From a virus, in the IMG/VR virus record IMGVR_UViG_3300008050_000115, positions 1 to 38,084 of that record: 38,084 nucleotides of DNA. One strand, given 5' to 3'. The stretch's first letter is position 1. Each line of letters starts with the position of its first letter. The notes below the pieces were generated by a model, which was not told where the DNA came from, did not search any database, and saw only the letters and a program-made list of their open reading frames with translations. This document shows, in pieces, positions 6,807-16,089 of this stretch. A program made the position numbers and the translations under genes.

Positions 6807-9800
6807 GTCACTCATTCTTGACGATACGAACGGCAACGGGGAGTTTGACGAGGGCGATGACCTGAAGGAAGACATCAAGATTACTCTTGGCGCGTACCTT
6901 TCCGAGCTTACGAAAACGCCACCGACACAAAACGCTTACGAGATCGCAGCCGAGCTGGAAGATTCGCCATCGTTTAACCAAGTTACGGACAAAACGGCGC
7001 CCATCGTCACGGGAAAGGGCAGCGGCGAACCGACATACATCGATGACGTTACGGAGGCGGCGAAGGTTTATTTCGAGACCATCGGCGACGGAGACTTTGG
7101 CCATGGCGACGATCCACTACTCGGGCTTATAGACAAGGCTCTCCGCGCTGCGAAGCACGGGGAAGTTCTTGGCTCTATAACTGGCGACGGCGAAAGTGAC
7201 GTCGAACAGAAAGTTTCGGCCATTTTGAAAAACAACCGGTTCAATCCGGGTGGCGATAGCCCCTTCATTCAAAATGGCGAAAGGTCCAAGTCATTCGGTC
7301 GTACACAGAAAGTCATGGGCGAATATGTTACAGATAACGGAGACTCGTCAAAAGTCCAGTCGTACGAGGTCGAAGACTTACAGAAGATCGCGTTTTCCCT
7401 GCTTTTGAAGGCTTCGGGACGACTCCAGGCCGATGACGACCCGACCGAGTTTGACGCCGGTAGCGTCTTGACTACAACAGGTGGCGAGGGTGTACAGTTG
7501 GCGACGGTTCGGGTTGGAAACGAGAAACTCGGCGCGGGCGACCTTGAGGCTCGTAACGCGTATCGCGGTCGCGTGTTGACGAAAAACGATACGGTTGATG
7601 CCGAGCTAAGGGATCCCGAAATACCTGCGAAGGCTGGCTTCTTCGATTTCGATACCCCGGGAGCTTCTTACGGCCAGATGTACAGTCACTTGGAGAACTT
7701 CTCGCCGTTTGGTCCTTACTCTCCTTCGCCCATCGCGTTGCTATTCCCGCAGTTCGTCACCATTGCCGCCTCAACCGCGGCCGTCGGTTTACTGGTCGGT
7801 TTGCTTACGGGAGACCTTGGGTTCCCGAAGAAGGATCTTTTGAATCCTGGCGAGGACGTTCTTCCAATGGGGTCGTCTAGACAATCGGCTACGATGTTCG
7901 GTGCGTTTCAGTCGTTCATGAAAAAGCTCCTCCAGGTCCCAGAAACGACCGCGCCATTTCTTCCGTCTGTGTTCGTGGGACTCTTATGGTTTCAGGTTGG
8001 CGCCCTTTTCGGCGCAGCTGGTCTCATAACGAGCGTCCAACGTGGCGTCGCGCGGGACACTGTAACGTTTATGGACATGTTAGCGAATGACGAGTTATTT
8101 TCGGGTGGTCTTATCTCGAATCTTAACGCCATCGGTATCATAATCGATTCGTTGCTAAATTCCAAGTTTTATCGCTTCACGATTATAATGGCTATATTGG
8201 GCGATAAGATCATTACGGGTTCATGGAAAAAATCCAAGACCTTCAATTATGGTCTCGGAAAGGCTAATCTGGATGAACTACCGAATAACGCGTTGTATAG
8301 AGTCGCGAAGAGTCGAAAGGCGGATGACGAAAAGGGTTTGGTGTGGGCAGCGGGAAACATTCCTAGCACGTACATTTTACCTTCGGCATTTGTTACCGCG
8401 CAACAGGTCGGCACCGTCGCGGGCCTAGGCACTTCGTTAAGCGATTTTTTATCGAACGCTTCGCTTAACATGAAGTTCGTTGATCCGTCGCAGTTCACCG
8501 ATCAAGACGGAAATCCGGGAAAGCGATTGCCTGGTGCCTTGGTCGAAGCTATCGAGAACCAATTGGAAATCGAGTACGTACCGTTTTATTTTCACGATCT
8601 TCGAACGAACGAGATAATCGCCTTCCACGCGTTCTTGCAGAATCTCTCCGACAGTTACTCGGCGAACTGGAACGCCCAAACTGGTATCGGTCGGGTGGAG
8701 CCTGCCTACATTTATGGCGGGACGACCCGTGCAATATCGATGCAGTTTTTGATAGCAGCGACTAGTCCGGACGATTACGACGAGATGTGGTACAAGATCA
8801 ATAAGCTTACGACGTTGGTTTATCCACAGTTTAGTCGAGGCAGGGTTTTGACCGATGGTACGATTAATTTCGTCCAACCGTTTTCCCAGGTACAAACGGC
8901 GTCCCCGTTGGTTAGAATCAGATTGGGCGATTTGTTCAAGTCCAACTACTCGAAGTTCAGTCTCGCCAGACTCTTCGGGTTGGGACAAGCCGAGGACGTA
9001 TTCAAACCAAGCGCGGAAGGTGGATCATCGACGGACGAGGAGGCCAACGCGGAAAAAATTGCAGCCGCCGCGAAGACCGTTTTCGATAGCCGCGACCCCA
9101 GCAACAAAGAGGCGTTGGGTTACATCACAGGTGACCAGGTGGTGATCCTACCCGTTGCGGGTGGTGGATTTAACGTCGCTCCTGTGGTACCAGGGGCGGG
9201 AGCAACGAAGAACAACATGACCATGTTGGGACCGATTAGGGGAACCATCGGAATACCCATTCTCGTCTCGCCGCCCGACGAAGACGACGGCGCCGGGAAT
9301 GCAGCACGTCTTGCAGCCACGACAACCCCGGCCGCGGGTGACGCCGCCACGGCAGAAGGCACAAAAATAAAATCGAGTACGAAATACGCCGTCATTTTGG
9401 ACCAAACGTCCAACGACTTGATTAACGATAAGCTTGAACCCCTTGTGCCTGGTGACTATATTGCGACCGTTCCCATGAAGGCGCTGAAGCTTCAACCGGC
9501 TTGGGCGAATACCTTGATCAACCTCGAGGCTGGTTTGATACCATCTCTTTTTCCCGCGGATCCAGCCCCCGAGGCTGAGTTTTTTGATTCCGCGAATAAC
9601 GCAATCGTTAGAAGCTTCGAGTCGGCTCGCGGTCGAGGTTTGGCTGGCGCGATTACGAGTCTGGATTTCGATTGGAACGAAAAGCCATGGCGAACCGATA
9701 TCCCCGGTAGCAAAGCGCCCCTTTTCTGTGCTGTGACGATCAACTTCAGTCCGGTTCATGATATTACGCCTGGTCTAGATTCCGATGGGTTCAACCGCGC

Positions 9801-9963
9801 GCCTGTGTACAACGTGGGTAAGGTGATGAATGCGATTGGGGGAGATCCTTACGGAATGCCACCGAGCGTTAACGAATCGATACAGGCCGAGATGGATTTA
9901 CAGCAGGGATATGAGGGAACGACGCTACAAACCATGATTGATACCGTCAAGGAAGAATCATGA
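6787..9963 (+). CDS. Large baseplate / tail-tube-cap-type structural protein with EF-hand-like motif
   Basis: 1058 residues, with GGAGG eight bases before the ATG. Residues 12-29 contain D-D-T-N-G-N-G-E-F-D-E-G-D-D, a calcium-loop pattern of the EF-hand/dockerin kind. Hydrophobic helices lie around residues 315-346 and 390-430. Around residues 599-687 is the part most like phage baseplate proteins: a motif with NEIIAFHAFLQNLSDSYSA, then GRVEPAYIYGGTTRAISMQF and MWYKINKLTTLVYPQFSRGR. This resembles the tube-associated baseplate proteins (gp48/gp54 type), and the gene lies where T4 has gene 48, after gene 29. The C-terminal part (about 700-1058) has Ala-rich linkers and beta segments. The exact baseplate position is uncertain. 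Confidence 0.65.
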   Translation: MPTPPPRSLILDDTNGNGEFDEGDDLKEDIKITLGAYLSELTKTPPTQNAYEIAAELEDSPSFNQVTDKTAPIVTGKGSGEPTYIDDVTEAAKVYFETIGDGDFGHGDDPLLGLIDKALRAAKHGEVLGSITGDGESDVEQKVSAILKNNRFNPGGDSPFIQNGERSKSFGRTQKVMGEYVTDNGDSSKVQSYEVEDLQKIAFSLLLKASGRLQADDDPTEFDAGSVLTTTGGEGVQLATVRVGNEKLGAGDLEARNAYRGRVLTKNDTVDAELRDPEIPAKAGFFDFDTPGASYGQMYSHLENFSPFGPYSPSPIALLFPQFVTIAASTAAVGLLVGLLTGDLGFPKKDLLNPGEDVLPMGSSRQSATMFGAFQSFMKKLLQVPETTAPFLPSVFVGLLWFQVGALFGAAGLITSVQRGVARDTVTFMDMLANDELFSGGLISNLNAIGIIIDSLLNSKFYRFTIIMAILGDKIITGSWKKSKTFNYGLGKANLDELPNNALYRVAKSRKADDEKGLVWAAGNIPSTYILPSAFVTAQQVGTVAGLGTSLSDFLSNASLNMKFVDPSQFTDQDGNPGKRLPGALVEAIENQLEIEYVPFYFHDLRTNEIIAFHAFLQNLSDSYSANWNAQTGIGRVEPAYIYGGTTRAISMQFLIAATSPDDYDEMWYKINKLTTLVYPQFSRGRVLTDGTINFVQPFSQVQTASPLVRIRLGDLFKSNYSKFSLARLFGLGQAEDVFKPSAEGGSSTDEEANAEKIAAAAKTVFDSRDPSNKEALGYITGDQVVILPVAGGGFNVAPVVPGAGATKNNMTMLGPIRGTIGIPILVSPPDEDDGAGNAARLAATTTPAAGDAATAEGTKIKSSTKYAVILDQTSNDLINDKLEPLVPGDYIATVPMKALKLQPAWANTLINLEAGLIPSLFPADPAPEAEFFDSANNAIVRSFESARGRGLAGAITSLDFDWNEKPWRTDIPGSKAPLFCAVTINFSPVHDITPGLDSDGFNRAPVYNVGKVMNAIGGDPYGMPPSVNESIQAEMDLQQGYEGTTLQTMIDTVKEES

Positions 9964-10253
9964 TTCGCCGATACCAAAATACAAAAAAGATAAAGGGTGG
10001 TAGAATGCTTGCGACCCCACAAGCCGCCCGGGCACTTATCGCCGCGGTCAAGGCAGGTCGACTACGCTTGAGAGTTCGCGTCGTTAAGGCGGGCGAACGT
10101 CTCGACGTAATCGCTGGAGAAGAACTAGGCGACGCTCGGATGTGGTGGATCATCGCCGCGTGTAGTGGGATTGGTTGGGGTTTGCAGACACCACCAGGCA
10201 CGTCTCTTTCAATACCGGTTAAACTTTCGGAAGTGAAAGCAATCACGGGGTAA
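9960..10253 (+). CDS. LysM-domain baseplate protein (gp53/gpX-like)
   Basis: 97 residues; ATG 9960 overlaps the previous stop as ATGA. An internal ATG at 10004, after GGTGG, would give 82 residues beginning MLATPQAARALI and keeps the whole domain. Residues 38-90 match a LysM fold: RVVKAGERLDVIAGEELGD, then ARMWWIIAACSGIG, then PPGTSLSIP. In T4 gp53 and P2 gpX such domains sit in the baseplate or tail tip and connect tube and wedge or contact peptidoglycan. The neighbours (baseplate protein before, hub after) fit a structural rather than a lytic role, and no catalytic residues are seen. Confidence 0.7.
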   Translation: MIRRYQNTKKIKGGRMLATPQAARALIAAVKAGRLRLRVRVVKAGERLDVIAGEELGDARMWWIIAACSGIGWGLQTPPGTSLSIPVKLSEVKAITG

Positions 10254-10257
10254 CTAG

Positions 10258-13194
10258 ATGTCGGAACCGATCAATCAATACGCTAGACTCGGGAGCCTCG
10301 CATACTTTTTCGGAGGTCACGGTAGCGTGGTGCCCTCGTTTGCGGAGGAGGGAATGGAGGACAAGCGACAGATGGCGGAAGCCCTTAGGGCGCTAAGCGA
10401 CCAAGTTTTACCATTACTTCAAAGGTCGAACTCGGGTGGCGCGTCGTCGACGACGATAATCGCGGCGTTGGAGGAGTTAGCGACAGACGCCGTCGACAAG
10501 GAATCGTTACAACGCGCCATCGGTATTTGCGCGGAGTACGATGGCGATTTCGCGTGCCCCAAGAAGACGAGCGATATGTTGGGTACCGCAGCAGCGCCCT
10601 TCGTTCCCGCAGACGAGAAACCAGTAAAATCCAAACCCGGTCTCGTGGCGTTTCAGATTTTCCCGATCGAATTAGCTTTTTCATCCCGTGATACGGATGT
10701 CCTAGACATTTTCTTTAACGCGATTCCTAACGTCGAATGGTCGCGTTGCGTGCCTTATTTCGACATGCTCGTGATCTCATCGGGTAAACCCTTAGGTGGC
10801 GACGCGACGCCTCTTACGATGAGCCAACACTTATTTTTATCCCCGAACTCGGCGATAGAGACCGACTTGGGAAAGTCCATGGCCAACGCCCTACCTTCGG
10901 AAATAATCGGTGAAGCGTTAGGGAACGATCAGGTGGCCGAGGTCGGTGCGGTCACTGCAGCTGGCATGGAGCTCTTCACGTCGCCGCAAACGCTTGTGAA
11001 CGCGAACGAGGAGTACTTCGATCCCCCCGGAGGGACGGAAGACGATCATTCCGGACACGCGATCCTCGATAAGTTTCGTCCTTTCATGACGCTCAAGAGT
11101 TTTAGCGTTAACGTTCAACCGTCGTACGGGATGAACGCATACAAGACCGCGAAGCTCAAGCTAACATTACACGATCGTAGTCGCCTCGCGCAGATCGCGC
11201 CGATGGTAAAGCCCGACCTATACGGCGGAACGGAATTACGCGTGGAGTACGGTTGGTCCCATCCGGACGCGGTAAATGCACCCGGAACCAATCCCATCGG
11301 AGATTTTATCCACTCACTACGGTGCAAGGAAAAGTATCGAATCATAAACTCGAGTTTCACGTTTACCGAAGACGGACAGGTCGACGTCGATGTGAAACTC
11401 GCCATGAAGGGATCGACGGAACTTTACACGGAGGTCACCACGAACGGGGAGGGGTCTGCAAGCTTGATGCCAGCTTTACAGAAGCTAACTGCGGAGCTCG
11501 CCACATTGACCAAAGAACTCGACGGCGCAGGATCCGTCATCGAGGATGTTAGCGGTCGAACGGCGCTAGCCGCGGGATCGTCGTCTTCCGCGGCGCTTAG
11601 GGTCTCCCAGGACACGCTAAGCGAGATCGCGAAGTTCATAGAGGACAACAAAAAAGTCACCGCGGGTGCCGGATTGAACGCGGTGGCAAAAAAGTTGCAG
11701 GATATATTCGGCACCAACGGCGAGGATGGCATGATCCAGGAGATCTCGAACAACGCTAACACGGCGCTGGCGCGCAAGAAGGTCGTTCTCTCAAACGGCG
11801 TCGATGCCTTCGCAGCCCAATTTCCCTTTACGGCGATAGGGGAAGATGGTCCTAACATCCCGCAACCTTCGGAATCAGGTAAGATGGGGACGGACTACGT
11901 TTCGTTGGGCAAGCTCTTGATGACGTACGTGGGGAAACCACTTCAAATGTCTGGTCAGTTCGACGAAGTTCAATTCGTGTTTTACTCGTTCAATCGACTC
12001 GCAGGTTTTGTTCGACATCACAACATCGCGCAGTTTCCTATCCAAATAAGCGCATTCAACGACGCGTACAAGGTGAAGTCCGGACCGACGCTAAGTATGA
12101 GCCTCAACGCTTTTATCAATTTTGTGAACTCTGAATTTATCATGAACGAGTCAGTATCGAAGGTGTACGGTCTCGATGATATGTACGAACCCGACGAAGA
12201 CGGCAACTTGGTGATAAAGGAGTCCCTCCAGAAAGAACCTAGCGCCCTAACGAGCAAAAGGCAAGACTTACTTACGAAAGCTTATCCCACGGGTCATCCG
12301 GTGGAATTTCGAAAGCCACAGTTACAAGTTGCGTTCGAGTGCGTCCCCGTCTCGGCACCCGATCCGGAGAACACCGAGAATATGCTCACCGACGAGACGC
12401 GCACGATCCTGCGGGTATTCGTGTACGATAAGTCGGCTTCCGCTTTTGACCCACAGAACGCGTTACTCTCGTCTATGTCGCAAAACAACTTTGGCATAGT
12501 CTCGGCGAACGATTCGTCGGGTACGCCGGGCACGACTTACGGTAACCAGGAATATACCGCGCAACACGGCGAGCGCATGGCAAAGGTGATGGAGGGTATC
12601 ACCGAGGCGGGGATCGTATCGCTTAAAGCCAGCGTGACGGTGAGCGGTGAGGTAAACACCGAGATAAAGGATATCGTGATAGTCAATGCCACGGGATCGA
12701 AACTCAAGGAGTACTTGCGTAAAACCGCACCGTCCTGCATCATCGGATCGACCGGTAACCCCGTTGTCGGCGCCAGTCTATCGAGTATGAACGATCCGGC
12801 TTTGGCGTCCATCCGAATGTCGGCGGCCACGACGAGTGGCAAGGGTGGCGTACAAGGCAACGCCGACGAGGGGTTTCCCACGTTCATACAACCTACGTCG
12901 CTTTCGGTCGACATGTTTGGGATGCCCCTGCTCTCCTACGCGTCGAACGTGTTTTTCGATTTCAACACTAACACCAGCGTCGATAACTTTTACGTTTGCA
13001 CCGGTATCGATCACACCTTCGGTCCTGGAGAGTTCAAAACGTCCGCGAAGTTCACCCAAGTGGATGGCTTCGAGAAGTTCAGGTCCGCCGCGACCGACGT
13101 GAAGCGACAGCTTGCTATGGCTGCGCTAAGTTTAGACGACGTGGCCGACGGTGAGACCGATCCGTTGACGGCTGTGACAATCAACCTGGTGTGA
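10258..13194 (+). CDS. Baseplate hub protein (gp27 / gpD-like)
   Basis: 978 residues, start ATG four bases after the previous stop. Around residues 280-385 is the beta-rich hub signature of contractile-tail phages: YKTAKLKLTLHDRSRLA, YGGTELRVEYGWSHP, then KYRIINSSFTFTEDGQVDVDV with MKGSTEL. The C-terminal region near 900-950 (NFYVCTGIDHTFGPGEFKTS) is the final hub element seen in late-control gpD and gp27 families. A central helical, Ala/Ser-rich stretch (about 400-500) separates them. The protein would form the trimeric centre of the baseplate under the tail tube. At 978 residues it is much longer than T4 gp27 (391), so it may also contain spike-linking or wedge-binding parts. Confidence 0.7.
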   Translation: MSEPINQYARLGSLAYFFGGHGSVVPSFAEEGMEDKRQMAEALRALSDQVLPLLQRSNSGGASSTTIIAALEELATDAVDKESLQRAIGICAEYDGDFACPKKTSDMLGTAAAPFVPADEKPVKSKPGLVAFQIFPIELAFSSRDTDVLDIFFNAIPNVEWSRCVPYFDMLVISSGKPLGGDATPLTMSQHLFLSPNSAIETDLGKSMANALPSEIIGEALGNDQVAEVGAVTAAGMELFTSPQTLVNANEEYFDPPGGTEDDHSGHAILDKFRPFMTLKSFSVNVQPSYGMNAYKTAKLKLTLHDRSRLAQIAPMVKPDLYGGTELRVEYGWSHPDAVNAPGTNPIGDFIHSLRCKEKYRIINSSFTFTEDGQVDVDVKLAMKGSTELYTEVTTNGEGSASLMPALQKLTAELATLTKELDGAGSVIEDVSGRTALAAGSSSSAALRVSQDTLSEIAKFIEDNKKVTAGAGLNAVAKKLQDIFGTNGEDGMIQEISNNANTALARKKVVLSNGVDAFAAQFPFTAIGEDGPNIPQPSESGKMGTDYVSLGKLLMTYVGKPLQMSGQFDEVQFVFYSFNRLAGFVRHHNIAQFPIQISAFNDAYKVKSGPTLSMSLNAFINFVNSEFIMNESVSKVYGLDDMYEPDEDGNLVIKESLQKEPSALTSKRQDLLTKAYPTGHPVEFRKPQLQVAFECVPVSAPDPENTENMLTDETRTILRVFVYDKSASAFDPQNALLSSMSQNNFGIVSANDSSGTPGTTYGNQEYTAQHGERMAKVMEGITEAGIVSLKASVTVSGEVNTEIKDIVIVNATGSKLKEYLRKTAPSCIIGSTGNPVVGASLSSMNDPALASIRMSAATTSGKGGVQGNADEGFPTFIQPTSLSVDMFGMPLLSYASNVFFDFNTNTSVDNFYVCTGIDHTFGPGEFKTSAKFTQVDGFEKFRSAATDVKRQLAMAALSLDDVADGETDPLTAVTINLV

Positions 13195-13224
13195 ACAAAC
13201 GACGGCTTAGTTTTAAGATGTTAC

Positions 13225-14436
13225 ATGGAACTTTGCATACTTGGCGTTGCGCTCGGGACGATCGAGCACTTGTTGATTACCGATGAGCATTTCACGTGGG
13301 TTTCTCGACCTCCGACGGGGGTTCTTACACTTGGTGATCCCCGGGTCGATACTACATCTCTCGATTATGTCGCTAAGCTTTTTCGAAGAGCGATACCAAC
13401 GTTCGAGACCGTTCCGCACGCCAAGTTTTATAAAGCCGTCGGCTTGAACTCCCGGGACGTGCATTGGCAAAAAGTACTGCCCGCCCCGAAGTATCGATCG
13501 ATAATTAACGATGTCATAGAAAGCTCTAGAAGCATCGCTGGCGAGTTCGAGGAATCGGGTTACGGATTTACATTAGCGAAAAGGCTAGGTGTGCTTAATA
13601 CACTCCGGAGCGCGCGGATAGATAGGGACGAGCTGGCCCAAAGAATAAGTTCCGAAACCGATGCAACGCAAATCTCCAATCTGAAAACTTTCGCGCCCGA
13701 TCGCGAAGGTTTCGCCCGAACAGTGAAGTACGAGGGGGTCTCAACATCGACGGGGAGAATGAACGTGGCGTCCGGCCCTCGGATTCTCACGTTACGAAAG
13801 GAGCATCGTGGGTTAATCAAGTCATCTTGGGGGGATGAGGGCGAGATCGTTTCGATCGATTACTCCAGCCTTGAGCCCCGGGTTGCTTTGGCGCTCGGTG
13901 GTCACGTGCCCGATGGCGATGTGTACGAGTGGATTGACGAAGAAATCTTCGGGGGAAAGCTTGGTCGACCCCGCGCAAAAATCTTGACGCTCTCGCTCAT
14001 TTATGGAATGTCGTTGCACTCCGCGAGAAGCAAATACGGAGATGTTAAGCATTCCGCCAAAAAACGATTACGATCGATGTTTTCCGTCGACGAAACGACG
14101 GCGAAGCTCTCCGCCCTGGATGAAAACAAAATTCGCAATCACTTCGGTCGACCGATCTTTCCTGACAATAAGAATAAGCTATTCAACGCGTTTGTCCAGA
14201 GCACGGCCGTTGACGTTGCGGTGGTCGGTTTCGGGAAGGTTATCGAGAGACTACGCGAAGCGGGTGGTTGCCAACCGCTGTTTTTGATTCACGACGAAAT
14301 CATTTGTGACGTGCCAGTTTCGGTATCGAACGCCGCGGAGGGGATATTTAGAGATGGCGTAGAGATAAACTTGCAGAACGAATCCGTAAGTTTTCCGGTA
14401 ACTGTGGAGAAGATCAGTGATAAACGTAGCGAATGA
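13225..14436 (+). CDS. Minimal family A DNA polymerase
   Basis: 403 residues with all three polymerase motifs of family A: motif A with DYSSLEPRV (Asp about residue 213), motif B with RPRAKILTLSLIYGMS (about 247-262) and motif C with LFLIHDEIICDVP (about 353-365). There is no room for a 3'-5' exonuclease or a 5' nuclease domain; the 5' nuclease is a separate gene at 18638. Motif A carries SLEP in place of the usual QIEL. The start at ATG 13225 has only a weak ribosome site. Because a full polymerase III alpha subunit lies at 27417, this enzyme may serve gap filling, primer replacement or translesion synthesis rather than bulk replication. Confidence 0.85.
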   Translation: MELCILGVALGTIEHLLITDEHFTWVSRPPTGVLTLGDPRVDTTSLDYVAKLFRRAIPTFETVPHAKFYKAVGLNSRDVHWQKVLPAPKYRSIINDVIESSRSIAGEFEESGYGFTLAKRLGVLNTLRSARIDRDELAQRISSETDATQISNLKTFAPDREGFARTVKYEGVSTSTGRMNVASGPRILTLRKEHRGLIKSSWGDEGEIVSIDYSSLEPRVALALGGHVPDGDVYEWIDEEIFGGKLGRPRAKILTLSLIYGMSLHSARSKYGDVKHSAKKRLRSMFSVDETTAKLSALDENKIRNHFGRPIFPDNKNKLFNAFVQSTAVDVAVVGFGKVIERLREAGGCQPLFLIHDEIICDVPVSVSNAAEGIFRDGVEINLQNESVSFPVTVEKISDKRSE

Positions 14437-14884
14437 TCCGGTATATAACATGCTTTTTGAGAAACGAGCTCGTTCGAAACGCGCGATCGTCGTCGTTTCG
14501 AACGTGAGGGGTAGGATCCCCGAAGGTATGAAGCTCGCCTCGCCCAAAGACGTTTTTAAGAACCTTAAGATCGATAAAGTATTTAAGGGTCCTGTTTTGG
14601 AATCCATCCAGAGCTTGATTAATCTATCGAGAAAAACGACACAGGTGATGAATAAAGCCTATGGCGATTCTCGATTCATCGAAGACAAGGAAGGAAAGAA
14701 GGGTTTGCTGGTATCCGCGAAAGGAATCGATCGTCCAAATGCGACTCGGTATATGAAACTCTTACTTGAAAGCGCGTACGAGGGTGGCATCATTCGAGGG
14801 GGCGAAGACACTCGGGTCGAGAATAGCAGCGGAGGAGTACTCATCTTTCCGTCCAAACGAGGAAAGGTGGCGTGGCGCGTGTAA
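14417..14884 (+). CDS. Unknown protein next to DNA polymerase
   Basis: 155 residues from GTG 14417, preceded by GGAGA six bases upstream and overlapping the polymerase gene by 20 bases. The in-frame ATG 14450 lacks a ribosome site. It starts INVANDPVYNMLFEKRARSK and has basic helical segments (KNLKIDKVFKGPVLESIQSL) and a Gly-rich end (YEGGIIRGGED, then SSGGVLIFPSKRGKVAWRV). No family is recognised. The basic character and coupling to a polymerase gene suggest a nucleic-acid-binding accessory protein, as inference. Confidence 0.6.
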   Translation: MINVANDPVYNMLFEKRARSKRAIVVVSNVRGRIPEGMKLASPKDVFKNLKIDKVFKGPVLESIQSLINLSRKTTQVMNKAYGDSRFIEDKEGKKGLLVSAKGIDRPNATRYMKLLLESAYEGGIIRGGEDTRVENSSGGVLIFPSKRGKVAWRV

Positions 14885-14934
14885 AGTTTCTCGTACATCG
14901 TTACTATTATTGCTAGAAGCGATGGGGTGAAAAC

Positions 14935-15510
14935 GTGGAATTAGAGAAGCTTTGGAAACAGTATAGCGATCTTTTGCGAAGCGCTTTCGATAACGAGCAA
15001 TCCGTGATCCAACTGCTCGAGACTTTGGGCGAAAGAATCGTTATGACACCCACCAGTCGGTACATTCGCGATCCGGGGTGCGAACCTGGTGGCATGATTA
15101 TGATGTCGTTGAAGACGGCCCAGCAGGCGACTAAGCTCATGGATGCATACAGCTTACCTTCCGAGATGAAGAAGTCGATCGTGAAGGTTGCGTTGTTACA
15201 TGATATCGGTAAGGTGGGTGATCTCGAGCACGATTGGCTTATTGAACAGGACAGCGACTGGCACCGTGAGAAGCAAGGCGCTCACTATAAGTTCAACGAA
15301 GCTGAGGGTCAACAACGTATGTCCACATCTCACCGGACGCTCTATCTCCTACAACACTTTGGGGTGAAGCTCACCCGCGACGAGTGGCTGGCAATTCAGC
15401 TGGCTGGTGGTTTTCACTTCGAGGAAAACCGTTGGTACGTTCACGACGAACCTGGGCTGGCGACTATAATTCAACAGGCGAAATACTTTGTTTCGAAGCG
15501 ACGAACCTAG
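14935..15510 (+). CDS. HD-domain phosphohydrolase
   Basis: 191 residues from GTG 14935 (GGGGTG upstream). The HD signature is clear: VKVALLHDIGKVGDLEHDW at about residues 82-100, with H89/D90 as the metal pair, plus downstream histidines (STSHRTLYLLQHFG, GGFHFEENRW) that would complete the site. HD proteins cleave phosphate esters of nucleotides, and in phages often act as deoxynucleotidases or alarmone hydrolases. The substrate cannot be read from sequence. The 50-base gap before it contains a weak 7-bp hairpin (14896-14902 with 14918-14924) and no clear promoter. Confidence 0.75.
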   Translation: MELEKLWKQYSDLLRSAFDNEQSVIQLLETLGERIVMTPTSRYIRDPGCEPGGMIMMSLKTAQQATKLMDAYSLPSEMKKSIVKVALLHDIGKVGDLEHDWLIEQDSDWHREKQGAHYKFNEAEGQQRMSTSHRTLYLLQHFGVKLTRDEWLAIQLAGGFHFEENRWYVHDEPGLATIIQQAKYFVSKRRT

Positions 15511-15522
15511 TTATACAGGCTC

Positions 15523-15795
15523 ATGAATAACTTTGATGATAGGACAATTCGACGCTACATCCGATCGCTTCTCGAAGGCGATCGCATTGAGGTGATCGAC
15601 GAGGACGATGAAGTCGAAGGTGAAGAGAAGGACGAGGTAAGCGCCGGCGGTGTAGCGGGTGTGACCACGCCTTTGGGCACCGGTCCCCGCTATCCCAACC
15701 CAGAACCACCGGGTCGTGTGCCTCCTTACGTCGCCGCGGGTAAGGCTTTCGGCGACGCAAAACTCGCAAAGAAAAAGAAAAGGAAGAAGAAATGA
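15523..15795 (+). CDS. Small bipolar protein: acidic N-half, Lys-rich C-terminus
   Basis: 90 residues. The N-terminus has DDRTIRRYIRSLLE, a weaker version of the basic tag helix seen at 1051, 1421 and 15792. This is followed by an acidic block (about 24-39), a Gly/Pro-rich middle (GGVAGVTTPLGTGPRYP, PEPPGRVPPYV) and a polylysine tail (KKKKRKKK). No enzyme motif is present. The charge pattern fits a DNA- or capsid-associated protein, which is inference. It overlaps the next gene by ATGA. Confidence 0.6.
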   Translation: MNNFDDRTIRRYIRSLLEGDRIEVIDEDDEVEGEEKDEVSAGGVAGVTTPLGTGPRYPNPEPPGRVPPYVAAGKAFGDAKLAKKKKRKKK

Positions 15796-15980
15796 AAATC
15801 ACGAAGAGACAGCTTAACAAGATAATCAAGAGAAACCTGAACGAGATCCATACCGACGAGTGGGAAGCAGAGGTAACACATCACCAGACGGCGCTTGCGG
15901 ATGCCATCGAACTTGCGATGAATAGTTTAGGGGAAACGTGGGTCTTGAATTTTCTAAGATCTTATACTACTAACTACTAG
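15792..15980 (+). CDS. Small protein with basic N-terminal tag (MKITKRQLNKIIKR)
   Basis: 62 residues, start overlapping the previous stop (ATGA). The first 14 residues repeat the tag found in the proteins at 1051 and 1421, although it lies 14 kb away. The rest (EVTHHQTALADAIELAMNSL, ending RSYTTNY) is one helical segment with no known domain. The function is unknown. Its tag suggests that it shares a destination with the other tagged proteins. Confidence 0.65.
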   Translation: MKITKRQLNKIIKRNLNEIHTDEWEAEVTHHQTALADAIELAMNSLGETWVLNFLRSYTTNY

Positions 15981-16000
15981 ATTTTAGTATAGAAACAAAA

Positions 16001-16029
16001 TTGAACATTTACTACATTTGATTTATATT
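16001..16029 (+). promoter_or_regulatory. Sigma70-like promoter for the single-strand-binding protein gene
   Basis: TTGAAC (16001-16006) and TATATT (16024-16029, 5 of 6 to TATAAT) are 17 bases apart, the optimal spacing, in the AT-rich 109-base gap before the gene at 16090. Transcription would begin near 16036, inside the hairpin at 16033-16050. Confidence 0.5.
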
Positions 16030-16032
16030 TGT

Positions 16033-16050
16033 TTGGGTGAAAACGCCCAA
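16033..16050 (+). promoter_or_regulatory. Leader hairpin of the single-strand-binding protein mRNA
   Basis: TTGGGTG and CGCCCAA form a 7-bp stem (one G-T wobble) around an AAAA loop, 29 bases before the ribosome site of the gp32-like gene. With the predicted start near 16035 the mRNA would begin with the GGGTG-AAAA-CGCCC hairpin. That could protect the 5' end or, as in T4 gene 32, serve as an autoregulatory binding site. Confidence 0.5.
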
Positions 16051-16089
16051 GCTACTCACAGATAGCAATTACCAATTTAGGAGGTTAAC

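Noticed and set aside
8449-8988. A 179-codon open frame on the minus strand inside the large baseplate gene.
   Set aside because: It lies wholly opposite a well-supported gene, shows no motif, and the whole window is otherwise single-stranded in gene direction.
14896-14924. A 7-bp hairpin before the HD-domain gene, considered as a terminator.
   Set aside because: The loop is 15 bases, the stem contains a wobble and no T-run follows.
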